From Clostridia bacterium (lineage in GTDB: Bacteria > Bacillota > Clostridia > Christensenellales > Borkfalkiaceae): DNA of 64,000 bases. A program made the position numbers and the translations under genes. The notes beneath the pieces are model-generated. The model had not been told where the DNA came from, did not search any database, and was given only the letters and a program-made list of their open reading frames with translations. The stretch is taken from positions 1 through 64,000 of the forward strand of contig JAFQGG010000030.1 in the NCBI GenBank assembly GCA_017415505.1, in the 5' to 3' direction. Shown piece after piece: positions 1-8,685 of this stretch (position 1 is the first letter of the stretch; each line of letters opens with the position of its first letter).

Positions 1-1
1 A

Positions 2-103
2 AAGCTACACGAATATATTTACTATTACAACAACGAGAGAATATCTCGTAAACTAAAAGGAATGAGTCCTGTACAATACAGAACTCATTCACAAGCAATT
101 TAA
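2..103 (+). CDS. IS3-family transposase OrfB, C-terminal fragment
   Basis: The open frame entering from the left encodes a tail containing EYIYYYNNERIS, then KLKGMSPVQYRTHS, then a TAA stop at 101. This is the well-known C-terminal signature of the IS3/IS150 integrase (rve) transposases, where the YNxxR segment follows the last acidic catalytic residue and the SPxxYR motif closes the protein. Only about 33 residues are visible, so the DDE triad is outside the window. In this family the product is normally made by -1 frameshifting from orfA into orfB. Confidence 0.8.
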   Translation, partial: KLHEYIYYYNNERISRKLKGMSPVQYRTHSQAI

Positions 104-113
104 TTTAATTTTT

Positions 114-138
114 TGTCCAACTTTTTGGGTTCACTTCA
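114..138 (+). repeat. Right terminal inverted repeat of the IS3-family element
   Basis: This 25-bp stretch begins TGTCCAACTTTTTGGG and ends TTCACTTCA. Its reverse complement starts TGAAGTGAACCCAAAAAG, which is the usual left-end pattern of IS150-group elements. It lies 10 bases after the transposase stop. The matching left repeat and the target-site duplication are outside the window. Confidence 0.75.
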
Positions 139-182
139 ATTCCAAAGAACGTTGAAATAATTTCTTTTTCTTTTTTGCGTGA

Positions 183-1292
<1,110 letters not shown>

Positions 1293-1300
1293 AATACGAT

Positions 1301-1328
1301 CGTGAACCCGCATTTTTGTGGGTTCACG
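1301..1328 (+). terminator. Hairpin after the sugar kinase
   Basis: A 12-bp stem (arm CGTGAACCCGCA, with one G-U pair) and a TTTT loop lie 9 bases after the kinase stop. It is followed by an A-run, not a T-run, so it may be an mRNA-end hairpin rather than a strong intrinsic terminator. Confidence 0.4.
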
Positions 1329-1379
1329 AAAAAACTTAAAAAAAGATAAATTTTTTTTAGAAAAAGTACGCATAAACGC

Positions 1380-1408
1380 TTGATTTTTTTTAAGGATTCA
1401 TTTATAAT
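1380..1408 (+). promoter_or_regulatory. Promoter of tRNA-Leu
   Basis: TTGATT at 1380-1385 and TATAAT at 1403-1408 are separated by exactly 17 bases. The -10 box ends 22 bases before the first base of the tRNA, leaving a short leader to be processed. Confidence 0.75.
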
Positions 1409-1430
1409 AATAAAGCTGTTGCGAAGATAC

Positions 1431-1517
1431 GCCGCTGTGGTGAAACTGGCAGACGCAACAGACTCAAAATCTGTCGAGGGAAACCTCGTGTCGGTTCGAC
1501 TCCGACCAGCGGCACCA
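1431..1517 (+). tRNA. tRNA-Leu, anticodon CAA
   Basis: Acceptor arm GCCGCTG (1431-1437) pairs with CAGCGGC (1507-1513), followed by A and an encoded CCA. The anticodon stem ACAGA/TCTGT encloses the loop CTCAAAA, which gives anticodon CAA and reads UUG. A class II variable arm CGAGG-GAAA-CCTCG and a T-loop TTCGACT are present, as expected for leucine. It is transcribed alone from its own promoter and is followed at once by a strong hairpin. Confidence 0.95.
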
Positions 1518-1551
1518 AAAACGACCCACTTCGCAAGAAGTGGGTCGTTTT
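1518..1551 (+). terminator. Terminator of tRNA-Leu
   Basis: Perfect 15-bp stem (arm AAAACGACCCACTTC) closed by a GCAA tetraloop and ending in TTTT. It starts directly after the encoded CCA. Its right arm is also the first part of repeat copy 1 (1537-1639). Confidence 0.8.
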
Positions 1552-1639
1552 CGGTGCCGAGTGAAGAAGTCGAAAATTCATTCGACTACGGGCAAGGAGC
1601 GAAAAGCGAGTAGGAAAAAAGAACCGTCAAAGCTGTTGA
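1537..1639 (+). repeat. 103-bp direct repeat, copy 1
   Basis: It begins with GAAGTGGGTCGTTTT and ends AAAGCTGTTGA. It matches 1714-1816 at 101 of 103 positions with no gaps; the differences are one C/T in the T-tract region and one T/C near the end. Its first 15 bases are the right arm of the tRNA-Leu terminator. Confidence 0.9.
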
Positions 1640-1665
1640 GCGACGCCGCAATGCGCGAAGCGCAT

Positions 1666-1676
1666 ACCAGCGGCAC
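1666..1676 (+). repeat. Copy of the tRNA-Leu 3' end
   Basis: ACCAGCGGCAC here repeats bases 1505-1515, the end of the tRNA-Leu acceptor arm, upstream of repeat copy 2. Together with the following hairpin and repeat it looks like a duplicated tRNA-end plus terminator module. Only 11 bases match, so a chance match is possible. Confidence 0.5.
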
Positions 1677-1701
1677 GAAAGCGTATAACGAGCGAGCAAA
1701 G

Positions 1702-1729
1702 CCCACTTCTTGCGAAGTGGGTCGTTTTT
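1702..1729 (+). terminator. Second terminator-like hairpin, loop inverted
   Basis: Stem CCCACTTC/GAAGTGGG with loop TTGC, extended by a G-U pair and followed by TTTTT. The loop is the reverse complement of the GCAA loop in the first hairpin, so the two loops are in opposite orientation while the flanks are direct repeats. Confidence 0.6.
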
Positions 1730-1816
1730 GGTGCCGAGTGAAGAAGTCGAAAATTCATTCGACTACGGGCAAGGAGCGAAAAGCGAGTAGGAAAAAAGAA
1801 CCGCCAAAGCTGTTGA
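1714..1816 (+). repeat. 103-bp direct repeat, copy 2
   Basis: Second copy of the repeat at 1537-1639, 177 bases downstream. No open frame is shared with biological plausibility. Near identity points to recent duplication or to a dispersed element present elsewhere in the genome. Confidence 0.9.
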
Positions 1817-1924
1817 TTGAAAAGCGAATCGTGCGCGCTAAAAGAAATCGAACGGTTCGTTATTCACACTTCCGTTTATTTAGCCGTTTTTAGGGATAAA
1901 ATATTGGTATCTTTATAAAATCTC

Positions 1925-1953
1925 TTGCGATTTTTTTGATTTCGTGATACAAT
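1925..1953 (+). promoter_or_regulatory. polA promoter
   Basis: TTGCGA (1925-1930), a 17-base spacer and TACAAT (1948-1953), followed by a short leader and the ribosome site AGAGG at 1969-1973, 7 bases before the polA ATG. Confidence 0.7.
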
Positions 1954-1980
1954 AATTATATATCATTTAGAGGTCTATAT

Positions 1981-4584
1981 ATGGAAAAGCTTGTTCTTAT
2001 CGACGGCAACAGTTTGTTAAACCGCGCGTTTTACGCGACTCCCGTTTTTACGACGAAAAACGGGCTTCCGACGAACGCCGTTTTTGGGTTCGTGAAATTG
2101 ATGCTAAAAATCATAACGGATAAAAAACCGTCGTATTTCGCCGTGGCGTTCGACTTGCACGCGCCCACTTTTCGCCATAAAATTTACGACGGCTATAAGG
2201 CAGGTAGAAAGCCCATGCCCGAAGAGCTCGTCGTGCAAGTACCCGTTCTTAAAGAAGTTTTGAAGATTATGAAAATCAAAACGCTCGAATTGGAGGGTTA
2301 CGAGGCGGACGATTTGCTCGGTACGGTGGCAAAGAAGTTTAACGTACAAACGTATATCTACACGGGCGATAGGGACGCGTATCAACTCGTAGACGCAACC
2401 ACGAGCGTTTGTTTTACCAAAAAAGGCGTTAGCGATTTATTGGAGCTAAACGATAAAAATTTCTTCGACGAAATTGGTTTAACTCCCTCGCAAATCATTG
2501 ACTTGAAGGCTTTAATGGGGGATAAATCGGACAATATCCCCGGTGTTGCGGGCGTGGGCGAAAAGTCGGCAAACGGGCTTCTTACGCAATATTTTGACCT
2601 CGACGGCGTTTATAATCATCTCGATTCCATACACGGCGCGTTACACACGAAACTTGAAAACGGAAAAGAGCTTGCGTATTTTTCCAAAAAGCTCGCAACG
2701 ATTGATACGAACGCACCCATTGATGTAACGATCGGCGATTGTCTTCTTACAATGCCGTTCCCGCACGCTTTGCGCGAAAAATTTGCCGAGCTTGAATTCA
2801 AGTCGTTGGTTGGATTAAAAATTTTTGCCGACGAACAACCCGAGGAAACGCAAAATAAACAGTTACCAAAAGAAAAAAAATTCGTCGAACCCACCGAAGT
2901 GTATCCTTCTTCCGTAGAGGAAGCGTTGCGAGTTTTACAGGATAGTAAAGCGGATATTTTGGCTTGCGATATTACCGATTACGAATTCCGTTTTGTGGCA
3001 ATAGAGGGTAGCGTGTACGAGACGAAAGAGGTTTTTGAGTACGTTTTGCCCTTAAAACTTAATCTTTTGGACGCGGGATTTTTTGATTACGAATTGGCGT
3101 TCGTTTTTAAGAAAATATTTGAGGGAAGCCGTAAGGTTTTGCTTTACAACGCAAAAGAGGTAATGCGCCGTCTTTTTGAATTGGATATAACCATGTCCGC
3201 GCCGTTTGACGACGTTGCGATTTTGAAATGCCTTGCGGACGGTTTGAGCAATTCGGACGGATTGACCTTTTGTTTGAATCAAAACGGGATTCCCGATAAA
3301 TACCGCGCTTACGGTTTGTTGCGTTTGTTCGACTTGTATTTTGGACAATTGAACGAGGAAGAAAAAAAGTTGTACCAAACGGTAGAACTTCCACTCGTAC
3401 GCGTGCTTTTCGATATGGAAAATCAAGGCGTTTGCGTAGATTTGGATACGCTCAATGCGCTTTCTAAACGCTATACTTTAGAGCTTTCGTCGATTACCAA
3501 AACGATATATCAACTCGCAGGCGAAGAGTTTAATATCAACTCTACGCAACAGCTCGGAAAAATTCTTTTCGAGAAGTTGCGCATTGGGCGCGGGGTTAAG
3601 AAAAGTAAGGAAAGTAAGAACTATAAAACGACGGCGGAAGAATTGGAAAAATATGCGGATGAATCGGAAATCGTCCGTCAAATTCTTCGATATAGAAAGG
3701 TGCAAAAAATTAACTCTACCTATATCGAGGGATTCAAGCCGTTAATCAAAAACGGGAAAGTGCATACGACCTATAATCAATACAATACGGCGACGGGTCG
3801 GCTTTCTAGTATGAATCCAAACCTGCAAAATATTCCCATTCGAACGGAAGAGGGAAGAGAGCTTCGTAAGCTCTTCACGGCGAGCGAAGGCTGTGTCTTG
3901 ATTGACGCGGATTATTCGCAAATCGAGCTTCGGTTGCTTGCGCATTTTTCCGGTTGCAAAGAGTTGATTTCCGCGTATTGTGCGGGCGAGGATATTCACG
4001 CGCTTACCGCTTCGCAAGTATTTAACGTGCCTTTAAGCGAGGTGACGCCACAACTTCGTCGTGAAGCGAAAGCGGTTAATTTCGGGATTATATATGGGAT
4101 TAGCGCGTTTGGGCTTGGGAACGATTTGAATATTAGCGCGAAACGAGCAAAAGAATATATCGACAAATATTTCGAACGCTACTCGGAAGTTAAAGCGTAT
4201 ATGAACGGAAACGTGGAAACGGCGGTGCAAAACGGCTTCGTAAAAACTTTGCTGGGGCGTCGCCGAGTGATCAACGAGATTCGTTCTACGAATCATAACG
4301 TTCGTTCTTTTGGGGAACGCGCCGCTATGAATATGCCCTTGCAGGGATCGAGTGCCGATATTATAAAAATAGCAATGATTAACGTGCATAGTAGATTGAA
4401 AGAGAACGGTTATAAGGCACGCCTCGTTTTACAGGTTCACGACGAACTCGTGATTGACGCGCCCAAAGAGGAAGCCGAAGAAGTTTCCGCACTTTTGCAA
4501 GAAGAGATGGAAAACGCAGTCAAACTTAACGTGCCGTTAACGGTAGAGGTCGGCGTAGGGGCTAATTGGTACGAATCAAAATAA
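1981..4584 (+). CDS. polA: DNA polymerase I
   Basis: An 867-residue family A polymerase for gap filling and primer removal. Residues about 1-285 form the 5'-3' exonuclease/flap domain (LIDGNSLLNRAFYA at the start, GDKSDNIPGVAGVGEK for the helix-hairpin-helix). About 300-480 is the 3'-5' exonuclease-like domain. The C-terminal polymerase has motif A DYSQIELRLLAH, motif B RREAKAVNFGIIYG and motif C QVHDELV. In the middle domain the DxE proofreading motif is replaced by CDITDY and the second acidic motif reads YNAKEVMRR, so proofreading is probably lost, as in Taq and Bst enzymes. ATG 1981 has AGAGG 7 bases upstream. coaE follows after a 68-base gap. Confidence 0.97.
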   Translation: MEKLVLIDGNSLLNRAFYATPVFTTKNGLPTNAVFGFVKLMLKIITDKKPSYFAVAFDLHAPTFRHKIYDGYKAGRKPMPEELVVQVPVLKEVLKIMKIKTLELEGYEADDLLGTVAKKFNVQTYIYTGDRDAYQLVDATTSVCFTKKGVSDLLELNDKNFFDEIGLTPSQIIDLKALMGDKSDNIPGVAGVGEKSANGLLTQYFDLDGVYNHLDSIHGALHTKLENGKELAYFSKKLATIDTNAPIDVTIGDCLLTMPFPHALREKFAELEFKSLVGLKIFADEQPEETQNKQLPKEKKFVEPTEVYPSSVEEALRVLQDSKADILACDITDYEFRFVAIEGSVYETKEVFEYVLPLKLNLLDAGFFDYELAFVFKKIFEGSRKVLLYNAKEVMRRLFELDITMSAPFDDVAILKCLADGLSNSDGLTFCLNQNGIPDKYRAYGLLRLFDLYFGQLNEEEKKLYQTVELPLVRVLFDMENQGVCVDLDTLNALSKRYTLELSSITKTIYQLAGEEFNINSTQQLGKILFEKLRIGRGVKKSKESKNYKTTAEELEKYADESEIVRQILRYRKVQKINSTYIEGFKPLIKNGKVHTTYNQYNTATGRLSSMNPNLQNIPIRTEEGRELRKLFTASEGCVLIDADYSQIELRLLAHFSGCKELISAYCAGEDIHALTASQVFNVPLSEVTPQLRREAKAVNFGIIYGISAFGLGNDLNISAKRAKEYIDKYFERYSEVKAYMNGNVETAVQNGFVKTLLGRRRVINEIRSTNHNVRSFGERAAMNMPLQGSSADIIKIAMINVHSRLKENGYKARLVLQVHDELVIDAPKEEAEEVSALLQEEMENAVKLNVPLTVEVGVGANWYESK

Positions 4585-4585
4585 A

Positions 4586-4606
4586 GTTTCACAAAACGAG
4601 TTTCAT
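4586..4606 (-). repeat. GTTTCAC pair, 14-nt period, copy a1
   Basis: GTTTCAC at 4586 and GTTTCAT at 4600 are exactly 14 bases apart, directly after the polA stop. It faces copy a2 at 4617-4637 as an inverted partner. It belongs to a set of six such pairs in the window (see findings). Confidence 0.6.
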
Positions 4607-4616
4607 AAACACAAAC

Positions 4617-4637
4617 ATGAAACAATGTATGTGAAAC
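4617..4637 (+). repeat. GTGAAAC pair, 14-nt period, copy a2
   Basis: ATGAAAC at 4617 and GTGAAAC at 4631, 14 bases apart, ending 15 bases before the coaE start. With a1 it makes a stretch that could fold as an imperfect stem across the polA-coaE gap. Confidence 0.6.
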
Positions 4638-4652
4638 AATATGGAGGATACT

Positions 4653-5243
4653 GTGAAAAAGAGGGTGGCTATTACGGGTGGAATCGGTAGCGGAAAATCC
4701 GCCGTGCTTGCTTTGTTAAAAGAAAAAGGATATTCGACCTATTCCTGTGATGAAATATCCAAGGAACTATTTTTTGAGGCGGAGTATATATATCGCATTG
4801 AGCAAGCTTTTCCCTCCGTCGTTAAAAACGGCGAAATTGTACGCGAGAAACTTCGCGCATTGATTTTTAGCGATACGGAAGCAAGAATGCGGTTGAACGA
4901 AATTTCACATCCGATCATTATGAAGCGTTTGCTTGCGCGAATGGATAACGATTTGGGAGATCTTGTTTTTGCCGAAGTACCGTTGCTTTTTGAGGGTGGA
5001 TTCGAAAAAGATTTTTGTGAAACAATTATTGTGAAACGAAAAATTAAAGATAGAATTACAGCCATCTGTTCACGGGATAAAATAGGGGAACAAGACGCGC
5101 TAAAAAAGATTCGCGCGCAAATTGATTACGACTCCGAGGAAAACGCGAAAAGGTTTCGGCTGATGAATGCGTACCTTTTAGAAAATAACGGGGATCTAAA
5201 CGAATTGAAAGCAGGACTTGAAAAAATACTGTCTTCTCTATGA
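4653..5243 (+). CDS. coaE: Dephospho-CoA kinase
   Basis: A 196-residue P-loop kinase catalysing the last step of coenzyme A synthesis (phosphorylation of dephospho-CoA). The Walker A GGIGSGKSAV is at the N-terminus, DEISKELF gives the DxxSKE-like substrate region, HPIIMKRL follows, and EVPLLFEGGF is the typical VPLLFE core. I prefer GTG 4653 over ATG 4641: GGAGG (4643-4647) lies 5 bases before the GTG and would sit inside the coding region of the longer form. The stop codon lies within a GAAAC repeat pair (5240-5260), and another pair (5017-5037) lies inside the gene. Confidence 0.92.
   Translation: MKKRVAITGGIGSGKSAVLALLKEKGYSTYSCDEISKELFFEAEYIYRIEQAFPSVVKNGEIVREKLRALIFSDTEARMRLNEISHPIIMKRLLARMDNDLGDLVFAEVPLLFEGGFEKDFCETIIVKRKIKDRITAICSRDKIGEQDALKKIRAQIDYDSEENAKRFRLMNAYLLENNGDLNELKAGLEKILSSL
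5017..5037 (+). repeat. GTGAAAC pair, 14-nt period, copy b (inside coaE)
   Basis: GTGAAAC at 5017 and again at 5031. Here the pair is translated as part of CETIIVKRK in CoaE. The protein length in this segment fits the family, so the repeat is tolerated rather than disruptive. Confidence 0.55.
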
Positions 5244-5260
5244 AACATTTATCGTGAAAC
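5240..5260 (+). repeat. GTGAAAC pair, 14-nt period, copy c
   Basis: ATGAAAC at 5240 and GTGAAAC at 5254, overlapping the coaE stop codon TGA. Three of the six pairs in the window therefore cluster at the borders of this one gene. Confidence 0.55.
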
Positions 5261-5351
5261 ATTTTTATTTATGCAAAAAAGCGGGGGATTGTCCGAACGA
5301 AAAAATAGGGCAAAACTCGCTTTTTTTATTTTCAAAGAAATACCAATACTA

Positions 5352-5410
5352 TGTCAAGCATAATAATTACACCTCGCGTAACATAATAATTATGTCAAGC
5401 ATAGTAATGG
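5352..5410 (+). repeat. 18-nt-unit interspersed repeat, copy A (three units)
   Basis: Units TGTCAAGCATAATAATTA (5352-5369), CGCGTAACATAATAATTA (5375-5392) and TGTCAAGCATAGTAATGG (5393-5410). The start-to-start spacings are 23 and 18 bases. The same unit and the same 23/18 spacing recur in copy C (27335-27393); copy B (11456-11491) has two units at 18. The site lies 60 bases before the glgB promoter. Confidence 0.65.
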
Positions 5411-5469
5411 CGGGTTTTATAAAAAAATTAAAAAAATATAAAAAAATGAATATTTTCCCCTTAATTACC

Positions 5470-5498
5470 TTGAAATTATTAAAAAAATGTAGTATAAT
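5470..5498 (+). promoter_or_regulatory. glgB promoter
   Basis: TTGAAA (5470-5475), 17-base spacer, perfect TATAAT (5493-5498). It is the only strong promoter seen ahead of the glycogen cluster, so glgB-C-D-A are probably one transcript. Confidence 0.8.
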
Positions 5499-5568
5499 AT
5501 ACATGTAGAGTTGTATTATTTAGTATATAGCTCGGCGTTTTAAGCGTAAAATTGCTTGCGGAGGATAT

Positions 5569-7464
5569 ATGCGTCAAGAATTGGAAGCAAACGTGCCTTT
5601 GCACTTGTTCCACCACGGAGAAAATTTTAAGGCGTACGAATTTATGGGAGCGCACCCGATTATTCGCGACAAAAAACGCGGATACGTTTTTCGGGTTTGG
5701 GCGCCTCGCGCGAAAGAGGTTTTCGTCGTGGGGGATTTTGACGGTTGGAATCCAACTTCGAACCGTATGCAAAGACTTATAGACGGCGAAACTTTCGAGC
5801 TTTTTATCCCCGGCTTAAAGCAGTTTGATTCTTATAAATACCGTTTGGAAACGCACGACGGCAGATCTTTTTACAAAGCCGATCCGTTTGCGTTTCACGC
5901 CGAAACGCCGTCCGTAGAGTCTTCGAACGCTTCGAAACTTTACGATTTATCCGGTTTCAAATGGACGGATAAGGAATATTCGGACAAGCAAAAGCGTATC
6001 AATATTTATAGCTCCCCCGTTAATATCTACGAGGTTAATTTGCTTTCGTGGAAACGCCGTGCGGACGGGGGGTATTTGTCGTATCGCGAACTTGCGAGCG
6101 AGCTTGTCGATTACGTCGTAAAAATGGGGTATACGCACGTAGAATTTATGCCTCTTACCGAGTATCCGTTCGACGGGTCTTGGGGGTATCAAGTTACGGG
6201 ATATTTTTCCGTAACCTCTCGGCTTGGAGAACCGAAGGATCTTATGTATCTTATCGATTCTTTCCATAAAGCGGGGATTGGCGTTATTCTTGATTGGGTG
6301 CCCGCGCATTTCCCCAAAGACGCATTCGGGCTGTACGAGTTCGACGGGCAACCTCTTTACGAAGCTTCCCAATGGGATAGAATGGAAAATAAGGGCTGGG
6401 GGACGCGACGGTTTGACTACGGAAGAAGCGAGGTCGTTTCGTTTTTGATATCTTCCGCCATGTTCCTGTTTGAGAAATATCACGTGGACGGTTTGCGCGT
6501 GGACGCCGTGGCTTCTATGTTGTATCTCGATTACGACAAAGAGCCGGGGGAATGGGTTCCGAACGTATACGGGGAAAATAAAAACTTGGAAGCGATTGCT
6601 TTTCTCCGTCGGCTTAACGAAGCGATATTTTCTTTCTTCCCTTCCGCGTTGATGATCGCGGAAGAATCGACGGCGTGGCCGATTATCACCAAACCCACTT
6701 CCATGGGCGGGCTTGGGTTCAATTTCAAATGGAATATGGGCTGGATGAACGATATTTTGAAGTATATCGCAACCAATCCCTTATATCGGCAGTACGAGCA
6801 TAATAAGCTTACCTTTTCCATGATGTACGCGTTTTCGGAAAACTACGTTTTGCCGATTTCCCACGACGAAGTGGTACACGGAAAAGCTTCGTTGATTGGG
6901 AAAATGCCCGGAAGTTACGAGGAAAAATTCGCGGGTGTCCGCGCCTTTTTGGGGTATATGATGTCGCACCCCGGAAAAAAACTCAATTTCATGGGGAGCG
7001 AGTTCGGGCAGTTCAAGGAATGGAACTATAAAGAGGGCGTGGAATTCTTCTTAAAAGAATATCCCATGCACGAGAAGTTATCCGTTGCGGTAAGGGAGTT
7101 GAACGAGTTGTATAAGCGCACGCCTGCGTTTTACGAAATAGAAGATTCTTGGGACGGGTTTGAATGGCTTGCACCCGACGACGCGGATCGGAATTTTCTT
7201 GCGTATCAACGCAAGGATAAGGCGGGAAATTGCGTGGTCGTCATGATTAATTTCTCGGGTTCGGATTATAAAAATTACCGTTTAGGATTGCCGAAGGGCA
7301 AATATCAACTTATTTTTAACAGCGATTCCGCGCGTTACGGCGGAACGGGTGCTATGCGGAAATATATTTTCGTTACGACAAAAACATACAGTCACGGTAA
7401 GGAGTATTCGATTCGATTCGATCTCCCCAAACTGACTTGTGTGTATTTGAAAAAAATAAATTAA
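5569..7464 (+). CDS. glgB: 1,4-alpha-glucan branching enzyme
   Basis: A 631-residue GH13 enzyme that cuts alpha-1,4 chains and rejoins them as alpha-1,6 branches during glycogen synthesis. The N-terminal CBM48 ([20 protein letters not shown], about 45-65) precedes the catalytic barrel. Nucleophile Asp is in [11 protein letters not shown] (about 308-318), acid/base Glu in AEESTAWP (about 364) and the third acid in SHDEVVHGK (about 430). The C-terminal beta domain contains the family-typical ARYGGTG. GGAGG lies 4 bases before the ATG. It is the first gene of the glycogen cluster, with glgC 13 bases downstream. Confidence 0.96.
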   Translation: MRQELEANVPLHLFHHGENFKAYEFMGAHPIIRDKKRGYVFRVWAPRAKEVFVVGDFDGWNPTSNRMQRLIDGETFELFIPGLKQFDSYKYRLETHDGRSFYKADPFAFHAETPSVESSNASKLYDLSGFKWTDKEYSDKQKRINIYSSPVNIYEVNLLSWKRRADGGYLSYRELASELVDYVVKMGYTHVEFMPLTEYPFDGSWGYQVTGYFSVTSRLGEPKDLMYLIDSFHKAGIGVILDWVPAHFPKDAFGLYEFDGQPLYEASQWDRMENKGWGTRRFDYGRSEVVSFLISSAMFLFEKYHVDGLRVDAVASMLYLDYDKEPGEWVPNVYGENKNLEAIAFLRRLNEAIFSFFPSALMIAEESTAWPIITKPTSMGGLGFNFKWNMGWMNDILKYIATNPLYRQYEHNKLTFSMMYAFSENYVLPISHDEVVHGKASLIGKMPGSYEEKFAGVRAFLGYMMSHPGKKLNFMGSEFGQFKEWNYKEGVEFFLKEYPMHEKLSVAVRELNELYKRTPAFYEIEDSWDGFEWLAPDDADRNFLAYQRKDKAGNCVVVMINFSGSDYKNYRLGLPKGKYQLIFNSDSARYGGTGAMRKYIFVTTKTYSHGKEYSIRFDLPKLTCVYLKKIN

Positions 7465-7477
7465 CAAGGGGGCACTT

Positions 7478-8671
7478 ATGCAAAGAAAGAAAGAATGCGT
7501 TGCAATGCTTTTGGCGGGCGGACAGGGCAGTAGACTGTACGCGCTTACCACGAATATTGCAAAACCTGCGGTTGCGTTTGGCGCGAAATACCGAATTATC
7601 GATTTCCCGCTTTCCAACTGCATCAACTCGGGTATCGACACGGTGGGTGTACTCACACAGTATCAACCTTTGATATTGAACGAGTACATTGGAAACGGAC
7701 AGCCTTGGGATTTGGACAGAACGTACGGGGGCGTACATATTTTGTCGCCCTATCAAGCGAAGACCAATTCCTCGTGGTACGCGGGCACGGCAAACGCAAT
7801 TTATCAGAACTTGCATTTCATGAAAATGTACAATCCAGAATACGTACTCGTACTTTCGGGCGATCACATTTATAAAATGGATTACGCCGCAATGTTGAAA
7901 GCACATAAAAAGACGGGCGCGGACTGTACGATTGCGGCGATTAACGTTCCGCTTAGCGAGGCTTCCCGTTTCGGGATTTTGAACACCAATCCCGACGGCT
8001 CGATTTATCAATTTGAAGAAAAGCCCAAAGTTCCCAAGAGCACGCTTGCTTCCATGGGTATCTATATTTTTAACGCGCAAAAACTGTTCAAGTATTTGGA
8101 AGAGGACGACGCGAATCCCAATTCCTCCAAAGACTTCGGGAAAGACGTTTTGCCCGCAATGCTGAACGCAGGGGAAAAGATGTTCTCTTACCGCTTTGAA
8201 GGGTATTGGAAAGACGTAGGGACGGTGGCTTCGCTTTGGCAAGCCAATATGGACCTTCTTGGGGATAATCCCGAATTTGATATCGGCGATAAGTCTTGGA
8301 AAATCCATTCGAGAAATCCGCTCGCGCCCCCCGAACATATCGGCGAGCACGGTATCGTGAAAAATTCGATGGTTGCACTTGGTTGTGAAATCGACGGCGT
8401 CGTGGAAAATTCCATTTTGGGTAGCAACGTTATCGTGGAAAAGGGCGCGCTTGTAAAAGATGCGATCGTGCTTGCAAACAGCGTGATTAAATCGGGAGCG
8501 GTCGTATCCTATTCCATCGTAGACGAAAACGTAACGGTTGGGAAGAATGCGGAAATCGGCGTGGAAAAGAATCCCGACGCGGAAATCGTCGTATTGGGTC
8601 GCGGTCTTACCGTTGGCGACGGCGTAGCCGTACGCGACGGGCAAAAACACGAAAAAGATATTTTGGCGTAA
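7478..8671 (+). CDS. glgC: Glucose-1-phosphate adenylyltransferase, catalytic subunit
   Basis: A 397-residue enzyme making ADP-glucose from ATP and glucose-1-phosphate, the committed step of glycogen synthesis. The nucleotidyltransferase domain opens with [15 protein letters not shown] (GGxGxRL) and contains [10 protein letters not shown] and FEEKPKVP. The C-terminal left-handed beta-helix carries repeated hexapeptides ([16 protein letters not shown]). It has the intact catalytic GDHIY Asp, unlike the GlgD partner. AAGGGGG precedes the ATG. glgD follows after 14 bases; the two likely form a heterotetramer. Confidence 0.96.
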   Translation: MQRKKECVAMLLAGGQGSRLYALTTNIAKPAVAFGAKYRIIDFPLSNCINSGIDTVGVLTQYQPLILNEYIGNGQPWDLDRTYGGVHILSPYQAKTNSSWYAGTANAIYQNLHFMKMYNPEYVLVLSGDHIYKMDYAAMLKAHKKTGADCTIAAINVPLSEASRFGILNTNPDGSIYQFEEKPKVPKSTLASMGIYIFNAQKLFKYLEEDDANPNSSKDFGKDVLPAMLNAGEKMFSYRFEGYWKDVGTVASLWQANMDLLGDNPEFDIGDKSWKIHSRNPLAPPEHIGEHGIVKNSMVALGCEIDGVVENSILGSNVIVEKGALVKDAIVLANSVIKSGAVVSYSIVDENVTVGKNAEIGVEKNPDAEIVVLGRGLTVGDGVAVRDGQKHEKDILA

Positions 8672-8685
8672 GGAGGGAATAGAAT

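Larger units (their letters stand above)
1..138 (+). mobile_element. 3' end of an IS3-family insertion sequence, cut by the window edge
   Basis: The left border carries the last 33 codons of an IS3/IS150-type transposase OrfB and then the right terminal inverted repeat. The element appears to end at base 138, after which unique host DNA begins about 85 bases before the next gene. The terminal CA of the repeat fits the TG...CA rule for IS3 ends. The rest of the element lies outside the window, so its completeness cannot be judged. Confidence 0.8.
1518..1924. other. Non-coding repeat region between tRNA-Leu and polA
   Basis: About 400 bases without a supported gene. It holds the tRNA terminator, two 103-bp direct repeats at a 177-base offset, a linker with a copy of the tRNA 3' end at 1666-1676, and about 100 bases of unremarkable sequence before the polA promoter. 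Open frames through the repeats (for example 1540-1893) encode low-complexity K/R/S-rich strings with no start signal, and I do not regard them as genes. Confidence 0.7.
5244..5568. other. Intergenic region coaE-glgB
   Basis: A 325-base AT-rich gap. It contains the end of GAAAC pair c, a three-unit 18-nt repeat (5352-5410), and the glgB promoter (5470-5498) with a leader of about 65 bases. The open frame at 5218-5508 lacks a ribosome site, overlaps the repeats and encodes Lys/Ile/Asn-rich junk, so I do not call it a gene. Confidence 0.7.

Noticed and set aside
1540..1893. Open frame across the two 103-bp repeats
   Set aside because: The frame exists only because of the repeat. It has no ribosome site, a Lys/Arg/Ser-rich low-complexity product, and starts inside the tRNA terminator.
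4586..4640. CRISPR or tandem array from GTTTCAC repeats
   Set aside because: Repeat words are only 7 bases with 14-base period, in isolated pairs. There is no spacer array and no cas gene.
5218..5508. Possible 96-residue gene between coaE and glgB
   Set aside because: Overlaps coaE and both repeat families, has no ribosome site and a Lys/Ile/Asn-rich product typical of AT-rich non-coding DNA.
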